NCBI GenBank assembly: GCA_026196495.1
Contig: JAPHSY010000033.1
Location: 1-64,000, forward strand
Origin: Magnetovibrio sp.
GTDB lineage: Bacteria > Pseudomonadota > Alphaproteobacteria > Rhodospirillales > Magnetovibrionaceae
Length of the DNA stretch: 64,000 bases
Direction of reading: 5' to 3'
Numbering within the stretch: position 1 is the first letter of the stretch; each line of letters opens with the position of its first letter. Made by a program: the position numbers and the translations under genes. The notes beneath the pieces are model-generated. The model was not told the DNA's origin. It did not search any database and worked only from the letters and a program-made list of their open reading frames with translations. Below, piece by piece: positions 25,760-34,145 of this stretch.

Positions 25760-26539
25760 TCACTCAATTTCTGGGTGCTGTATATCGGACCTGTTATCTG
25801 GATCGTCAATGTGGTTTTGTGCTTTTTTGCCACTCGGTTTTTTCGTTTTTGTTACCTTGGGTGCCTTAGGTGTGCTTTTGTGTTTAGGCTTGGTTTGACG
25901 AAGGCCGACACCATTGCGTTGCAACTCATCCCGAACAAGATTGATGTTGTTTTTGGCTCTGCCCTTGTCGTTGACCTTTTTGAAGACACGTTTGGCTTCT
26001 TCTTCGGCCAAGGGGGCCCCGCGGTCTGCTGCAACCCGTAACAAACCGTAGGCAAAACGCATGGGGTTATCAGCATTGCGAATGTTGTTTTCAATGGAAT
26101 GATCGGCTTGGAATTCCATCAACAGTCCCCGCAGACGCAGTGCATGAGGATCACCTGTTTTCATAGCCAAGGTGCTGAGTTTGCTTCCAGTCGTGGAAAT
26201 GAGGTCGGCATCTCTGTTGGTAATGGTTATACGTCCCATAGCGAAGACCGCCTGGCGCTTCAATGTTTTCAGCTCATCTTTACGGGCATCGTTTGCGGCC
26301 TCTAAATACCATTTAAAAGCTGTTTTGTAGTCAGGCGCCCCACCTTTGCCGGTCTCATATAGTATTCCCAGGTTATAGGCCGCAAATGGGTCGGAATAGG
26401 CGTTCTTTTCCCATTCAGTGCGTGCCAATTCATAATTACCAGCACGATACGCATCAGAACCCGGATCAGCCTCGGCATGTGATGCCATAAAGCTCATGGT
26501 CAGTATGCAAATACCCAAAACACCAATGAAACGAAGCAT
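25760..26539 (-). CDS. Sel1-like (TPR-type) repeat exported protein
   Basis: 259 residues from ATG 26539; the in-frame ATG at 26575 would spoil the signal peptide, and GAGG precedes the chosen start. The signal peptide ends near SHAEA. Helical repeats such as FAAYNLGILYETGKGGAPDYKTAFKW-type units give a Sel1/TPR solenoid for protein contacts. The C-terminal tail is Lys/Pro-rich and then acidic. Transcribed away from the ribbon-helix-helix gene at 26695. Partner unknown. Confidence 0.78.
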   Translation of the reverse strand: MLRFIGVLGICILTMSFMASHAEADPGSDAYRAGNYELARTEWEKNAYSDPFAAYNLGILYETGKGGAPDYKTAFKWYLEAANDARKDELKTLKRQAVFAMGRITITNRDADLISTTGSKLSTLAMKTGDPHALRLRGLLMEFQADHSIENNIRNADNPMRFAYGLLRVAADRGAPLAEEEAKRVFKKVNDKGRAKNNINLVRDELQRNGVGLRQTKPKHKSTPKAPKVTKTKKPSGKKAQNHIDDPDNRSDIQHPEIE

Positions 26540-26694
26540 ATATACGGTCCTCTTCCTGATGGTGAAGGATAACATATACCCTTATGTGCGCAAATGAGTA
26601 GCGTAAGCATGATTGATATCGCAACACAAAAAGTATATACAAAGCATATCGATTGTGTATTGTTTTGTATCGTTATTGTGGAGAGTAGATTGGT

Positions 26695-26871
26695 ATGGCG
26701 GATAAGAAAAAGACGAAGAAAAACAAAAAGGATTCGCAGTTGATTATTCGCATCAATGGCAATGATCGCGATGAATTTGTGAGCCTGTGTGACGATTTGG
26801 ATACCAGCGCTGCACGGGAAATCCGACGTTTTATCCGTTCCTTTGTCAAAGACCATAAATCCAATTCTTAA
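26695..26871 (+). CDS. Small ribbon-helix-helix-like protein
   Basis: 58 residues from ATG 26695 with GGAGAG 9 bases before it. A Lys-rich N-terminal arm (MADKKKTKKNKKD) is followed by SQLIIRINGNDRDEF as a strand, then DDLDTSAAREIRRFIRSFV as two helices, which is the CopG/Arc ribbon-helix-helix pattern of small DNA-binding dimers. It is divergent from the Sel1-repeat gene and is followed 41 bases later by a Lys/Ala-rich peptide gene. It could be an antitoxin or a transcription factor. Confidence 0.6.
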   Translation: MADKKKTKKNKKDSQLIIRINGNDRDEFVSLCDDLDTSAAREIRRFIRSFVKDHKSNS

Positions 26872-26912
26872 CCTTCACGTTTGTTAGTGATCTGAAATGG
26901 AGCAACCTCAAT

Positions 26913-27008
26913 ATGGCAAAAGCTAAAGTTAAGAAGTTGAAAGCCAAAGTGGCTAAGCAGAAGAAAAAATTGAAAAAAGCGAAGAAAGCTCTGAAAAAAG
27001 CAAAATAG
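26913..27008 (+). CDS. Lys/Ala-rich 31-residue peptide
   Basis: The product consists almost only of lysine, alanine, leucine and valine in a heptad-like pattern (MAKAKVKKLKAKVAKQKKK, then LKKAKKALKK), which suggests a basic helix that binds nucleic acid or acidic partners. GGAG lies about 10 bases upstream of the ATG. A strong terminator follows. It resembles histone-H1-like tails. It may be co-transcribed with the ribbon-helix-helix gene upstream. Confidence 0.5.
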   Translation: MAKAKVKKLKAKVAKQKKKLKKAKKALKKAK

Positions 27009-27028
27009 GCTTTTGAAGAATGCATACG

Positions 27029-27058
27029 AAAGGGGCCACCAATTGGGGGCCCCTTTTG
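27029..27058 (+). terminator. Terminator after the Lys/Ala-rich peptide gene
   Basis: AAAGGGGCC and GGCCCCTTT pair as a stem around CACCAATTGG, followed by TTTTGTGTGT. It ends the small-gene run that starts at 26695. Confidence 0.75.
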
Positions 27059-27082
27059 TGTGTCTTCAGTGCGTGAAGCGTT

Positions 27083-27184
27083 TTAGGCGGCTGCGCTCTG
27101 TTTTTTTGCTTTGGCCAGCATTTTTGCCAATTGCACCATAAAAGTGGCGCGGGTGGTCACGGTCTTCGCATCAAGCAGTTTCAA
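27083..27184 (-). CDS. Possible 33-residue small protein
   Basis: A TTG start at 27184 is preceded by AAGGAGGAAACA, the best ribosome-binding sequence in this neighbourhood. The product, MKLLDAKTVTTRATFMVQL then AKMLAKAKKQSAAA, is a plausible amphipathic helix. It lies on the strand opposite to the 26.7-27.0 kb small genes, within a gap between their terminator and the tRNA terminator. Too short for certainty. Confidence 0.4.
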   Translation of the reverse strand: MKLLDAKTVTTRATFMVQLAKMLAKAKKQSAAA

Positions 27185-27283
27185 TGTTTCCTCCTTCGCA
27201 TGTTCTATGCCTGCAGTATCTGGGGGCCATCATGCATAGAGGGAATGAGGATATTATTAAGATTCTTGAGGTGTTCAGAATAC

Positions 27284-27318
27284 AAAAAAGCCAGCCCATT
27301 TCTGGACTGGCTTTTTGA
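27284..27318 (-). terminator. Terminator of the tRNA-Asn/tRNA-Cys unit
   Basis: On the minus strand CAAAAAGCCAG and CTGGCTTTTTTG pair as a stem of about 10 bp, followed by a T-rich end. It lies just 3' of tRNA-Asn and ends leftward tRNA transcription. Confidence 0.78.
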
Positions 27319-27319
27319 T

Positions 27320-27395
27320 TGGCTCCGGCGGCAGGACTCGAACCTGCGACAAGACGATTAACAGTCGTCTGCTCTACCAACTGAGCTACGCCGGA
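27320..27395 (-). tRNA. tRNA-Asn (GTT)
   Basis: The minus strand reads TCCGGCGTAGCTCAGTTGG at the 5' end, anticodon loop CTGTTAA with anticodon GTT, and a T-arm GGTTCGAACC. The acceptor stem TCCGGCG/CGCCGGA is perfect, and CCA is encoded. 76 bases including CCA. Confidence 0.96.
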
Positions 27396-27424
27396 TCAGG
27401 CGTACCTTGTACGAGAAGGTGGGA

Positions 27425-27498
27425 TGGAGGCGCGGACCAGAATCGAACTGGTGTACACGGCTTTGCAGGCCGCTGCGTAGCCACTCCGCCACCGCGCC
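27425..27498 (-). tRNA. tRNA-Cys (GCA)
   Basis: The minus strand reads GGCGCGGTGGCGGAGTGG at the 5' end, anticodon loop CTGCAAA with anticodon GCA, T-arm GGTTCGATTC-like CAGTTCGATTCTGG, discriminator U and encoded CCA. The acceptor stem GGCGCGG/CCGCGCC is perfect. It lies 29 bases upstream of tRNA-Asn in the same direction, so one transcript is likely. Confidence 0.95.
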
Positions 27499-27879
27499 AT
27501 CCTGCCCAATGCCGACTGTGGCTAAACATTAGTCAGCAAGGGGAGCCGTGGGGCTCCGTTACCCTCCTCGTGAAGGCGCTGGAACATAAAACGACGACTT
27601 GCCTGGGTCAAGCACCCGATCAGTATTTTTTGCATTTTTTTTCTAAGATACCTTAACCCCCGATTTTTTACTGAAAAAATCGGGGGTTAAGGAGTGCAAA
27701 ACCGGGATTTTACAGGGTGCAATTGGAATGAATATCGCCATTGTGCGGTGCACGCGCCCTAGGTTATAGTGCGTCGCAACTGGGGGCGGTTTTAAAGACA
27801 CAGACTTTAAGGCCGTCAAATATATGATAATGCGCCATGACGCCCAATCGCGCATGGCTTTGAACAGAGGGACTGCCCC
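27499..27879. other. Intergenic region between tRNA-Cys and the methyltransferase-like gene
   Basis: Transcription leaves this 381-base gap in both directions. It should contain the tRNA promoter on the left and that of the methyltransferase-like gene on the right. The only marked structure is the very long perfect hairpin at 27651-27692. No gene is supported. Confidence 0.5.
27651..27692. repeat. Perfect 19-bp inverted repeat (hairpin)
   Basis: CCTTAACCCCCGATTTTTT at 27651-27669 is followed by the loop ACTG and the exact reverse complement at 27674-27692. With a T-run inside the left arm and an A-run inside the right arm it would form a strong hairpin in either strand, but it sits in a divergent gap where no terminator is expected. 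Confidence 0.7.
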
Positions 27880-28530
27880 ATGGACTTCGCGCTTGCCCGC
27901 CACAATATGGTCGAAGGTCAAATCCGCACCAACCGCGTGACCGATTCTTTGGTTGTTGAGGCCTTGGAAGAATTGCCCCGCGAAGCATTTTTGAGCGACG
28001 TGCTGAAAAACATGGCTTATATCGATGAAGACATCACGGTCGGCACTGGCCGTATCATGATGGAGCCGATGGTTCTGGCGCGCTTAATGCAATTCGCTGC
28101 CATTGAAGAATCCGATGTTGCCCTGGTTGTTGGTGGCGCAACAGGATATGAAGCGGCCGCGATTGCAAAAATTGCTTCGGCTGTGATTGCAGTCGAATCG
28201 GATGATGGTTTGAGCCAGCTGGCGACAGAAACCCTCAGTGCCCAAGGTTGCGATACGGTGAGCATGGTTAGCGGTGACCTGACAAAAGGTGATCCGGATC
28301 AAGGATCATATGATGTCATTTTCATCAATGGTTCTGTCGGTGATTTACCGCAAAGTTTGACCGACCAGTTGGCCGAGGGCGGGCGTTTGGTTTATGTCAA
28401 AACTTCTGCTGGTACGGGCAAGGCGATTTTGGCCACCAAAACAGACGGGGTGGTGTCTGAAGTCGAATTGTTTGATGCTAACGTTCCGGCTCTGCCTGAG
28501 TTTGCAGCAAAGCCTAAATTTACCTTTTAA
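27880..28530 (+). CDS. Protein-L-isoaspartate O-methyltransferase-like protein
   Basis: 216 residues. The N-terminal ARHNMVEGQIRTNRVTD and VGTGRIMMEPMVLARLMQ regions match the PIMT family, but the SAM-binding motif is weakened (VVGGATGYEAAAIAK instead of EIGTGSGYQ). It is the version found next to tolC in Rhodospirillales and is distinct from the SurE-linked pcm at 56.9 kb. Activity is uncertain because of the altered motif. It lies upstream of a rhodanese gene on the same strand. Confidence 0.8.
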   Translation: MDFALARHNMVEGQIRTNRVTDSLVVEALEELPREAFLSDVLKNMAYIDEDITVGTGRIMMEPMVLARLMQFAAIEESDVALVVGGATGYEAAAIAKIASAVIAVESDDGLSQLATETLSAQGCDTVSMVSGDLTKGDPDQGSYDVIFINGSVGDLPQSLTDQLAEGGRLVYVKTSAGTGKAILATKTDGVVSEVELFDANVPALPEFAAKPKFTF

Positions 28531-28702
28531 AAACGAACCGTTTTTTCTTTTCCATCCCCTGAGCATTTTTCGTGCTTAGGGGACTTGCAATTCCTCTGTA
28601 TAAGAATTATCTAATATACAAATTGGGACGGCTAGAAGCGATTGGGCTTCGCAGTCGCAATGCCCAAAAACAGATAATGATAAAGACGGAGCACCAGTCG
28701 TT

Positions 28703-29020
28703 ATGAATTTGCCCATTGAAATCGATGCTCACGGTTTGCATAAAATCCAAACAAACAATCTGAACGCAGCATTTATTGACGTGCGCATGCCTTGGGAAGT
28801 GGCCCAAGCCCCAGCGGGCGACAGCCCCAACATTCCGTTAAATCAACTGCCTCAGCATCTGAATGAATTGCCCGAAGCTGACCATTTGGTGATTATTTGT
28901 GCCCACGGCAACCGCTCGTTGATGGCAGCGCATTGGTTGCGTCAAAACGGCTTTGAAACGGCTCAATCGTTGATGGGCGGTATGGCATCATGGCGACGCT
29001 TCGAAGAAATGGCGGCTTAA
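28703..29020 (+). CDS. Single-domain rhodanese-like protein
   Basis: 105 residues forming one rhodanese fold, cytoplasmic. The active-site loop CAHGNRS holds the catalytic Cys66, and the N-terminal FIDVRMPWEVAQ is the usual second signature. Such proteins carry a persulfide and move sulfur to acceptors. It lies between the methyltransferase-like gene and tolC in a conserved order. Sulfur relay links it loosely with the DsrC gene at 37.2 kb. Confidence 0.88.
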   Translation: MNLPIEIDAHGLHKIQTNNLNAAFIDVRMPWEVAQAPAGDSPNIPLNQLPQHLNELPEADHLVIICAHGNRSLMAAHWLRQNGFETAQSLMGGMASWRRFEEMAA

Positions 29021-29145
29021 GCCAAATATCCATAGAGATTGCGGGCTTTTTCCCCTCGTTCTAGACTATGGTCATTGTCCGTAGATATGTATAGTGTAGC
29101 CCACTGAAATATTGATTCTTTGGGCCTTGAAGGCGTGATAAGTTT

Positions 29146-30519
29146 ATGAAAATGCTGAACAATACAGTTTCTTTGGTTGCTTTGACAGCGGGTGTTTTGG
29201 CAATGGTGAGCCCGGCACAGGCCGAGACGTTGCAAGAGGCTTTGGCAAAAGCCTATGCCTCCAACCCAACGCTGCAGTCGGCCCGTGCTACTTTGCGGGC
29301 AACAGATGAAGGTGTTGCCCAAGCGATTTCTGGCTGGCGTCCATCCATTAGCGTTGAAGGAACGTCATCTAAAAAGCAGCAAGAAACCAATACGACTCGA
29401 AGAAAAGTCGACACGACGCCAAGGACCCTAGCATTGAGTTTGAGCCAATCGCTCTATGCAGGTGGGCAGACTGTGGCCAAGACCGATGGGGCTGAGCATG
29501 ATGTCTATGCGCAGCGTGCTCGCTTAGTGACTGAAGAGCAAACGGTTCTCTTGAACGCAGCAACAGCATATCTGAATGTTTTGCGTGACGGTGCGGTGGT
29601 TGAGCTGAACGAAAAGAACGAACAGGTTTTATCCAGCCAATTGGAAGCCACGCAGGATCGTTTTAACGTGGGTGAAATTACACGAACAGACGTGCATTTG
29701 GCCGAATCGCGTTTAGCGGGTGCCACGGCTGACCGAATTCAATCCGAAGGTGATTTGAAAACGTCTCGGGCCAATTATGCAAACATTATTGGCAATGCGC
29801 CTGCGGATTTGAGCGAGCCATTGTTGGGCTTGCCTTTGCCGGAAACCTTGGATGAGGCGCTGAATGTTGCCGATACCAACAATCCCACCATTGTTGCGGC
29901 GCTTTATGATGAAAAATCTGCTCAAGCTGATATCGCAAGTACCAAAGGCCAGCTGTTGCCATCACTGGATTTGAGTGGGAGCGCAAGCCGTTCGCTGGAT
30001 ACGGCATCAGATGGTTATTGGTCCAATGCATACGAAGCTAAATTGACCTTGAGTGTACCGTTGTACCAAAGCGGGTCGGTCTATTCGCAGCTGCGTGAAG
30101 CCCGTCAAACGGCACAGGCGAGCCGCCTGGATTTGGACCAAGCGAAACGAGATGTGGCTGAAGAAGTACGTACCGCGTGGGAGAGCTTGGCCGCGACCAG
30201 AGCGCGAATCGATGCCATCAAAACTCAAGTTCGTGCAGCAGAAACCGCCCTTGAAGGGGTCCAACGTGAAGCCAGTGTTGGTTCTCGAACAGTCTTGGAT
30301 GTCCTTGATGCAGAGCAGGAATTGCTAGATGCGCGGGTGAATCTTGTTAAATCTCAAAGGGATAAGACTGTCGCAGAATTGTCATTGCTTTCATCAATTG
30401 GTAACCTTACGGCATCTACAATGAACCTCGCAGTGGATTTCTATAATGCACAAGGGCATTATCAGGACGTTCGGAACAAGTGGTTCGGTGGTGATATTGA
30501 CGGCGGTGCCGACAAATAA
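29146..30519 (+). CDS. tolC: TolC-family outer-membrane channel protein
   Basis: 457 residues with a signal peptide (cleavage after PAQA at about 26). Two long OEP repeats start at ETLQEALAKAYASNPTLQSA and at DEALNVADTNNPTIVAALYD, forming the trimeric beta-barrel and helical tunnel. Conserved phrases include RLVTEEQTVLLNAATAYLNV and DVLDAEQELLDARVNLVKSQ. It serves type I secretion and multidrug efflux as the outer channel; the inner-membrane partners are not here. popZ follows 48 bases later. Confidence 0.92.
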   Translation: MKMLNNTVSLVALTAGVLAMVSPAQAETLQEALAKAYASNPTLQSARATLRATDEGVAQAISGWRPSISVEGTSSKKQQETNTTRRKVDTTPRTLALSLSQSLYAGGQTVAKTDGAEHDVYAQRARLVTEEQTVLLNAATAYLNVLRDGAVVELNEKNEQVLSSQLEATQDRFNVGEITRTDVHLAESRLAGATADRIQSEGDLKTSRANYANIIGNAPADLSEPLLGLPLPETLDEALNVADTNNPTIVAALYDEKSAQADIASTKGQLLPSLDLSGSASRSLDTASDGYWSNAYEAKLTLSVPLYQSGSVYSQLREARQTAQASRLDLDQAKRDVAEEVRTAWESLAATRARIDAIKTQVRAAETALEGVQREASVGSRTVLDVLDAEQELLDARVNLVKSQRDKTVAELSLLSSIGNLTASTMNLAVDFYNAQGHYQDVRNKWFGGDIDGGADK

Positions 30520-30567
30520 ACGTACCCGGAACTGACATAGACACCTCGGGGGATAAGCGAGCTTTTC

Positions 30568-31299
30568 ATGAGTGAAGACGCGCAAGGACAAAACGGCGAA
30601 GAGCCATCGATGGAGGACATCCTAGCCTCTATCCGCCGCATCCTGTCAGAGGATGGTGAGGAGGAAGAGGCTCCGGCTGCTGAACCAGCACCAGAAGAAG
30701 AAATGGATATGGCTGCCGCCATGGAAGAAATGGCGCCTGAGCCGGAACCCGAGCCGGAAATGGACATGGCTGCTGCTATGGAAGAAATGGCAGCAGAGCC
30801 GGAACCCGAGCCAGAACCAGAACCAGAACCCATCATCGAATTAGCAGAGCCCGAACCGGAACCCGAGCCCGAGCCCGAGCCGATTCCTGAGCCAGCGCCA
30901 ATTCCTGAACCTGTGGTTGCAGCACCGCCACCACCGCCGCCGCCACCGCCACCGCCACCGCCACGTCCAGGTGGGGAGCCGGATATTTCTTCAATCTTGG
31001 ATTTGACTGAAGAAATGATCACAACGCTGCCCGAAGGCACCGATGTAGCGCAATCGATCATGTCTATGGGCGCTTACAACGCGTCCAGCGATGTTTTGGC
31101 GGACTTGGCCCGTGCGATTTTAAGCGAACGCGAACTGCAAGTTGGTGGTTCCGATGTTACGCTCGAAGGTATGGTGCGCGAAATGATGCGCCCATTGTTG
31201 AAAGAGTGGCTGGATCAGAACCTGCCGTATTTGATCGAGCGTTTGGTGAAGAAAGAAATCGACCGCATGATCAACCGGGCAGAGAAGCTGGACGGCTAA
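30568..31299 (+). CDS. popZ: PopZ (DUF2497) polar organising protein
   Basis: 243 residues. The N-terminal helix EPSMEDILASIRRILSED and the C-terminal oligomerisation region (ILSERELQVGGSDVTLEG to KKEIDRMINRAEK) are characteristic of PopZ. The middle is an extreme low-complexity linker: Pro-Glu repeats, two copies of EEEMDMAAAMEEMA-like units, and 13 consecutive prolines. PopZ forms a polar matrix that tethers ParB-parS and recruits MipZ-linked factors; mipZ is at 8.2 kb. A terminator follows. Confidence 0.9.
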   Translation: MSEDAQGQNGEEPSMEDILASIRRILSEDGEEEEAPAAEPAPEEEMDMAAAMEEMAPEPEPEPEMDMAAAMEEMAAEPEPEPEPEPEPIIELAEPEPEPEPEPEPIPEPAPIPEPVVAAPPPPPPPPPPPPPRPGGEPDISSILDLTEEMITTLPEGTDVAQSIMSMGAYNASSDVLADLARAILSERELQVGGSDVTLEGMVREMMRPLLKEWLDQNLPYLIERLVKKEIDRMINRAEKLDG

Positions 31300-31318
31300 G
31301 CGTTCAAAACTCTCAATC

Positions 31319-31355
31319 AAAACGCCGCCCAGGCTTCCCCGGGCGGCGTTTTTGT
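31319..31355 (+). terminator. Terminator after popZ
   Basis: AACGCCGCCC and GGGCGGCGTT form a 10-bp stem with a 10-base loop, followed by TTTTTGTT. It separates popZ from valS. Confidence 0.85.
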
Positions 31356-31404
31356 TATAGAAACCAATCTTTACACATTACACCCTGTTATGGACGAATG
31401 AACG

Positions 31405-34050
31405 ATGTTGGATAAAAACTATACCCCCGCAGATGTTGAACAGCGCATCTATGAACAGTGGGAAAAATCTGGTGCATTTGCATGCGGTAAATCCGAAGCA
31501 CAAGACGCCTATACCATCGTCATTCCGCCACCCAACGTGACGGGCAGCCTGCATATGGGGCATGCACTGAACAATACGCTTCAGGATATCCTAATCCGTT
31601 ACAATCGCATGTTGGGTAAAGATACCCTATGGCAGCCCGGCACTGACCATGCGGGCATCGCTACGCAGATGGTTGTGGAACGCCAAATGGAAGCCGAAGG
31701 CCTAACTCGTCATGATTTGGGACGCGATAAATTCATTGAACGTGTTTGGGACTGGAAAGCCGAAAGTGGTGGCACCATTACCCGTCAGTTGCGCCGCTTA
31801 GGCGCATCGTGCGATTGGGACCGTGAACGCTTCACTATGGACGAAGGTTTGTCCAAAGCGGTTCAGAAGGTCTTTGTTGAACTGCACAAATCGGGCCTGA
31901 TTTACCGCGATAAGCGCTTGGTCAATTGGGATCCGCTTTTGCACACCGCCATTTCCGATCTGGAAGTCGAAAACCGCGATCAGAACGGCAAGATGTGGTA
32001 CTTCAAATATCCCATCGAAGGCCGTGAAGGTGAGTTTATTACCGTCGGTACCACGCGTCCGGAAACCATGCTGGGCGACACCGGTGTGGCTGTACACCCG
32101 GATGATGAACGTTACACCGACTTGGTGGGTAAGAACGTTATTTTACCGATTGTTGGTCGTGCCATTCCCATTGTGGCCGATGATTACGCGGACCCGGAAA
32201 AAGGTTCTGGTGCTGTGAAGATCACGCCTGCGCATGATTTCAATGACTTTGAAGTTGGTAAACGCTGCAAGCTTGAAGTGATCAATGTGTTGGATCACAA
32301 TGCTGCCATCAATGAAAATGCTCCGGCTCACCTGCAAGGCTTGGATCGTTTCGAAGCGCGCGATGCCATCGTTAAAGAAATGGAAGGCTTAGGCCTTCTC
32401 GATAAAATCGAAGAAAACCCCATGACCGTGCCTTATGGTGACCGTTCCGGCGTGGTGATTGAGCCGTGGTTGTTGGATCAATGGTTTGTTGATGCCAAAG
32501 TCTTGGCCAAAGATGCAATCAAAGCTGTGGAAGATGGCCGCACCACCTTCCATCCCAAGCAGTACGAAAATCTTTATTTTGAATGGATGCGTAACATCCA
32601 GCCGTGGTGTGTGTCCCGTCAGATCTGGTGGGGCCACCAAATTCCGGCATGGTATGGCCCGGATGGTCACCCGTTCGTGGAATACACTGAAGAAGAAGCC
32701 AAAGCCGCAGCCGAAAAGCATTACGGCGTAGCCACCGACATAACCCGTGACCCGGACGTGTTGGACACTTGGTTCAGCTCTGCACTTTGGCCGTTCTCAA
32801 CGCTAGGGTGGCCTGATGATACACCAGAAGTGAAACGCTACTATCCGACCGATTGTTTGGTGACGGGCTTTGACATCATCTTTTTCTGGGTTGCCCGAAT
32901 GATGATGATGGGACTGCACTTCATGGACGAAGTGCCGTTCAAAGATGTCTATATCCATGCTTTGGTGCGCGATGAAAAAGGACAAAAAATGTCCAAGTCC
33001 AAGGGTAACGTGATGGACCCCTTGGAACTGATTGATCAGTTCGGTTCTGATGCCGTGCGCTTCACCATGACCAGCCAAGCGGTTCAAGGTCGTGACGTGA
33101 AGTTGTCCGTCAGCCGTATCGAAGGTTATCGCAACTTCGTGACCAAAATCTGGAATGCCGCACGCTTTGCCGAAATGAACGAATGTAAACCGTTGGCTGA
33201 CTTCGATCCTTCATCCGTGAAGTTGACGGTCAACCGTTGGATTATTGGCAAAGCGGCTGAAGCCGTTGGCAAGATCGAAACGGCTATCCAAGGCTATCGT
33301 TTTAACGAAGCAGCAGATGCGGGTTATCACTTTACTTGGGGCAGCTTCTGCGACTGGTACGTAGAATTCACCAAGCCGATCTTCAACGGTGAGGATGAAG
33401 ATGCGAAAGCTGAAACGCGTGCCACTATGGCTTGGGTGTTCGACCAAATCTTGTTGATGCTACACCCGATCATGCCTTATGTGACGGAAGAGCTTTGGAC
33501 ACAGATTACGGAACGTAACAGCATGATTATGTTGCAAGACTGGCCCAACCTGTCTGGTCTGGAAAATGCCGAAGCTGAAGCCGAAATGGATTGGGTGGTG
33601 CGGTTGATTTCAGCCGTGCGGACTGTGCGTTCTGAAATGAACATTCCGCCAAAATCTCAACTGACGCTGCGTTTGAAAGATGCATCTGCGGAGACCTTGG
33701 CACGTTTGGATACCAACCGAGATTTGATCCATCGATTGGCCCGCATCGAAGACTCGTCTGCGCTGGATGGTGAGGTTGAGAAGGGCTCTGTCTCCACCGT
33801 TGTCGGTGAAGCCACTGTTGTTCTGCCCATGACTGGTGTTATTGACGTGGACGCAGAGCGTGCACGCCTAAACAAAGAGATCAAAAAACTCGATCCCGAA
33901 ATCACCAAGTACGACAAGAAATTGTCGAACCAAGGTTTCTTGGCCAAAGCACCAGAAGCGGTTGTCGCTGAACAACGCGAACGTTTGGAAGGCTTGAAGG
34001 CTGAGCGGGCAAAGTTGGATGAAGCATTGGCTCGTTTGGCTGATCTTTAG
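31405..34050 (+). CDS. valS: Valyl-tRNA synthetase
   Basis: 881 residues, class Ia architecture. The HIGH signature is HMGH (about residue 50) in NVTGSLHMGHALN, and KMSKS is in GQKMSKSKGNVMDP (about residue 528). The editing domain, anticodon-binding region and the C-terminal coiled-coil arm (RLNKEIKKLDPEITKYDKKL) are all present. It charges tRNA-Val. The following gene is the AT-rich pair starting at 34146. Confidence 0.96.
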   Translation: MLDKNYTPADVEQRIYEQWEKSGAFACGKSEAQDAYTIVIPPPNVTGSLHMGHALNNTLQDILIRYNRMLGKDTLWQPGTDHAGIATQMVVERQMEAEGLTRHDLGRDKFIERVWDWKAESGGTITRQLRRLGASCDWDRERFTMDEGLSKAVQKVFVELHKSGLIYRDKRLVNWDPLLHTAISDLEVENRDQNGKMWYFKYPIEGREGEFITVGTTRPETMLGDTGVAVHPDDERYTDLVGKNVILPIVGRAIPIVADDYADPEKGSGAVKITPAHDFNDFEVGKRCKLEVINVLDHNAAINENAPAHLQGLDRFEARDAIVKEMEGLGLLDKIEENPMTVPYGDRSGVVIEPWLLDQWFVDAKVLAKDAIKAVEDGRTTFHPKQYENLYFEWMRNIQPWCVSRQIWWGHQIPAWYGPDGHPFVEYTEEEAKAAAEKHYGVATDITRDPDVLDTWFSSALWPFSTLGWPDDTPEVKRYYPTDCLVTGFDIIFFWVARMMMMGLHFMDEVPFKDVYIHALVRDEKGQKMSKSKGNVMDPLELIDQFGSDAVRFTMTSQAVQGRDVKLSVSRIEGYRNFVTKIWNAARFAEMNECKPLADFDPSSVKLTVNRWIIGKAAEAVGKIETAIQGYRFNEAADAGYHFTWGSFCDWYVEFTKPIFNGEDEDAKAETRATMAWVFDQILLMLHPIMPYVTEELWTQITERNSMIMLQDWPNLSGLENAEAEAEMDWVVRLISAVRTVRSEMNIPPKSQLTLRLKDASAETLARLDTNRDLIHRLARIEDSSALDGEVEKGSVSTVVGEATVVLPMTGVIDVDAERARLNKEIKKLDPEITKYDKKLSNQGFLAKAPEAVVAEQRERLEGLKAERAKLDEALARLADL

Positions 34051-34145
34051 CCTTATTGTCGTTAAATTGTTGGCAATAACTATATATGGTAGAATCATCG
34101 TAGGGTGTGATTCGTCATCCTATCAGACAAATCGGGAGGTTCTCT

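Noticed and set aside
27131..27361. 76-codon plus-strand frame
   Set aside because: It runs through the tRNA terminator and into tRNA-Asn, and has no ribosome site.
30660..30990. Tandem short repeats that could look like a CRISPR array
   Set aside because: The repeats are in-frame codons for Pro-Glu and polyproline in popZ, with no unique spacers of constant length.
30462..31061. Minus-strand frame rich in Gly and Ser
   Set aside because: It is the reverse reading of the Pro-Glu and polyproline codons of popZ.
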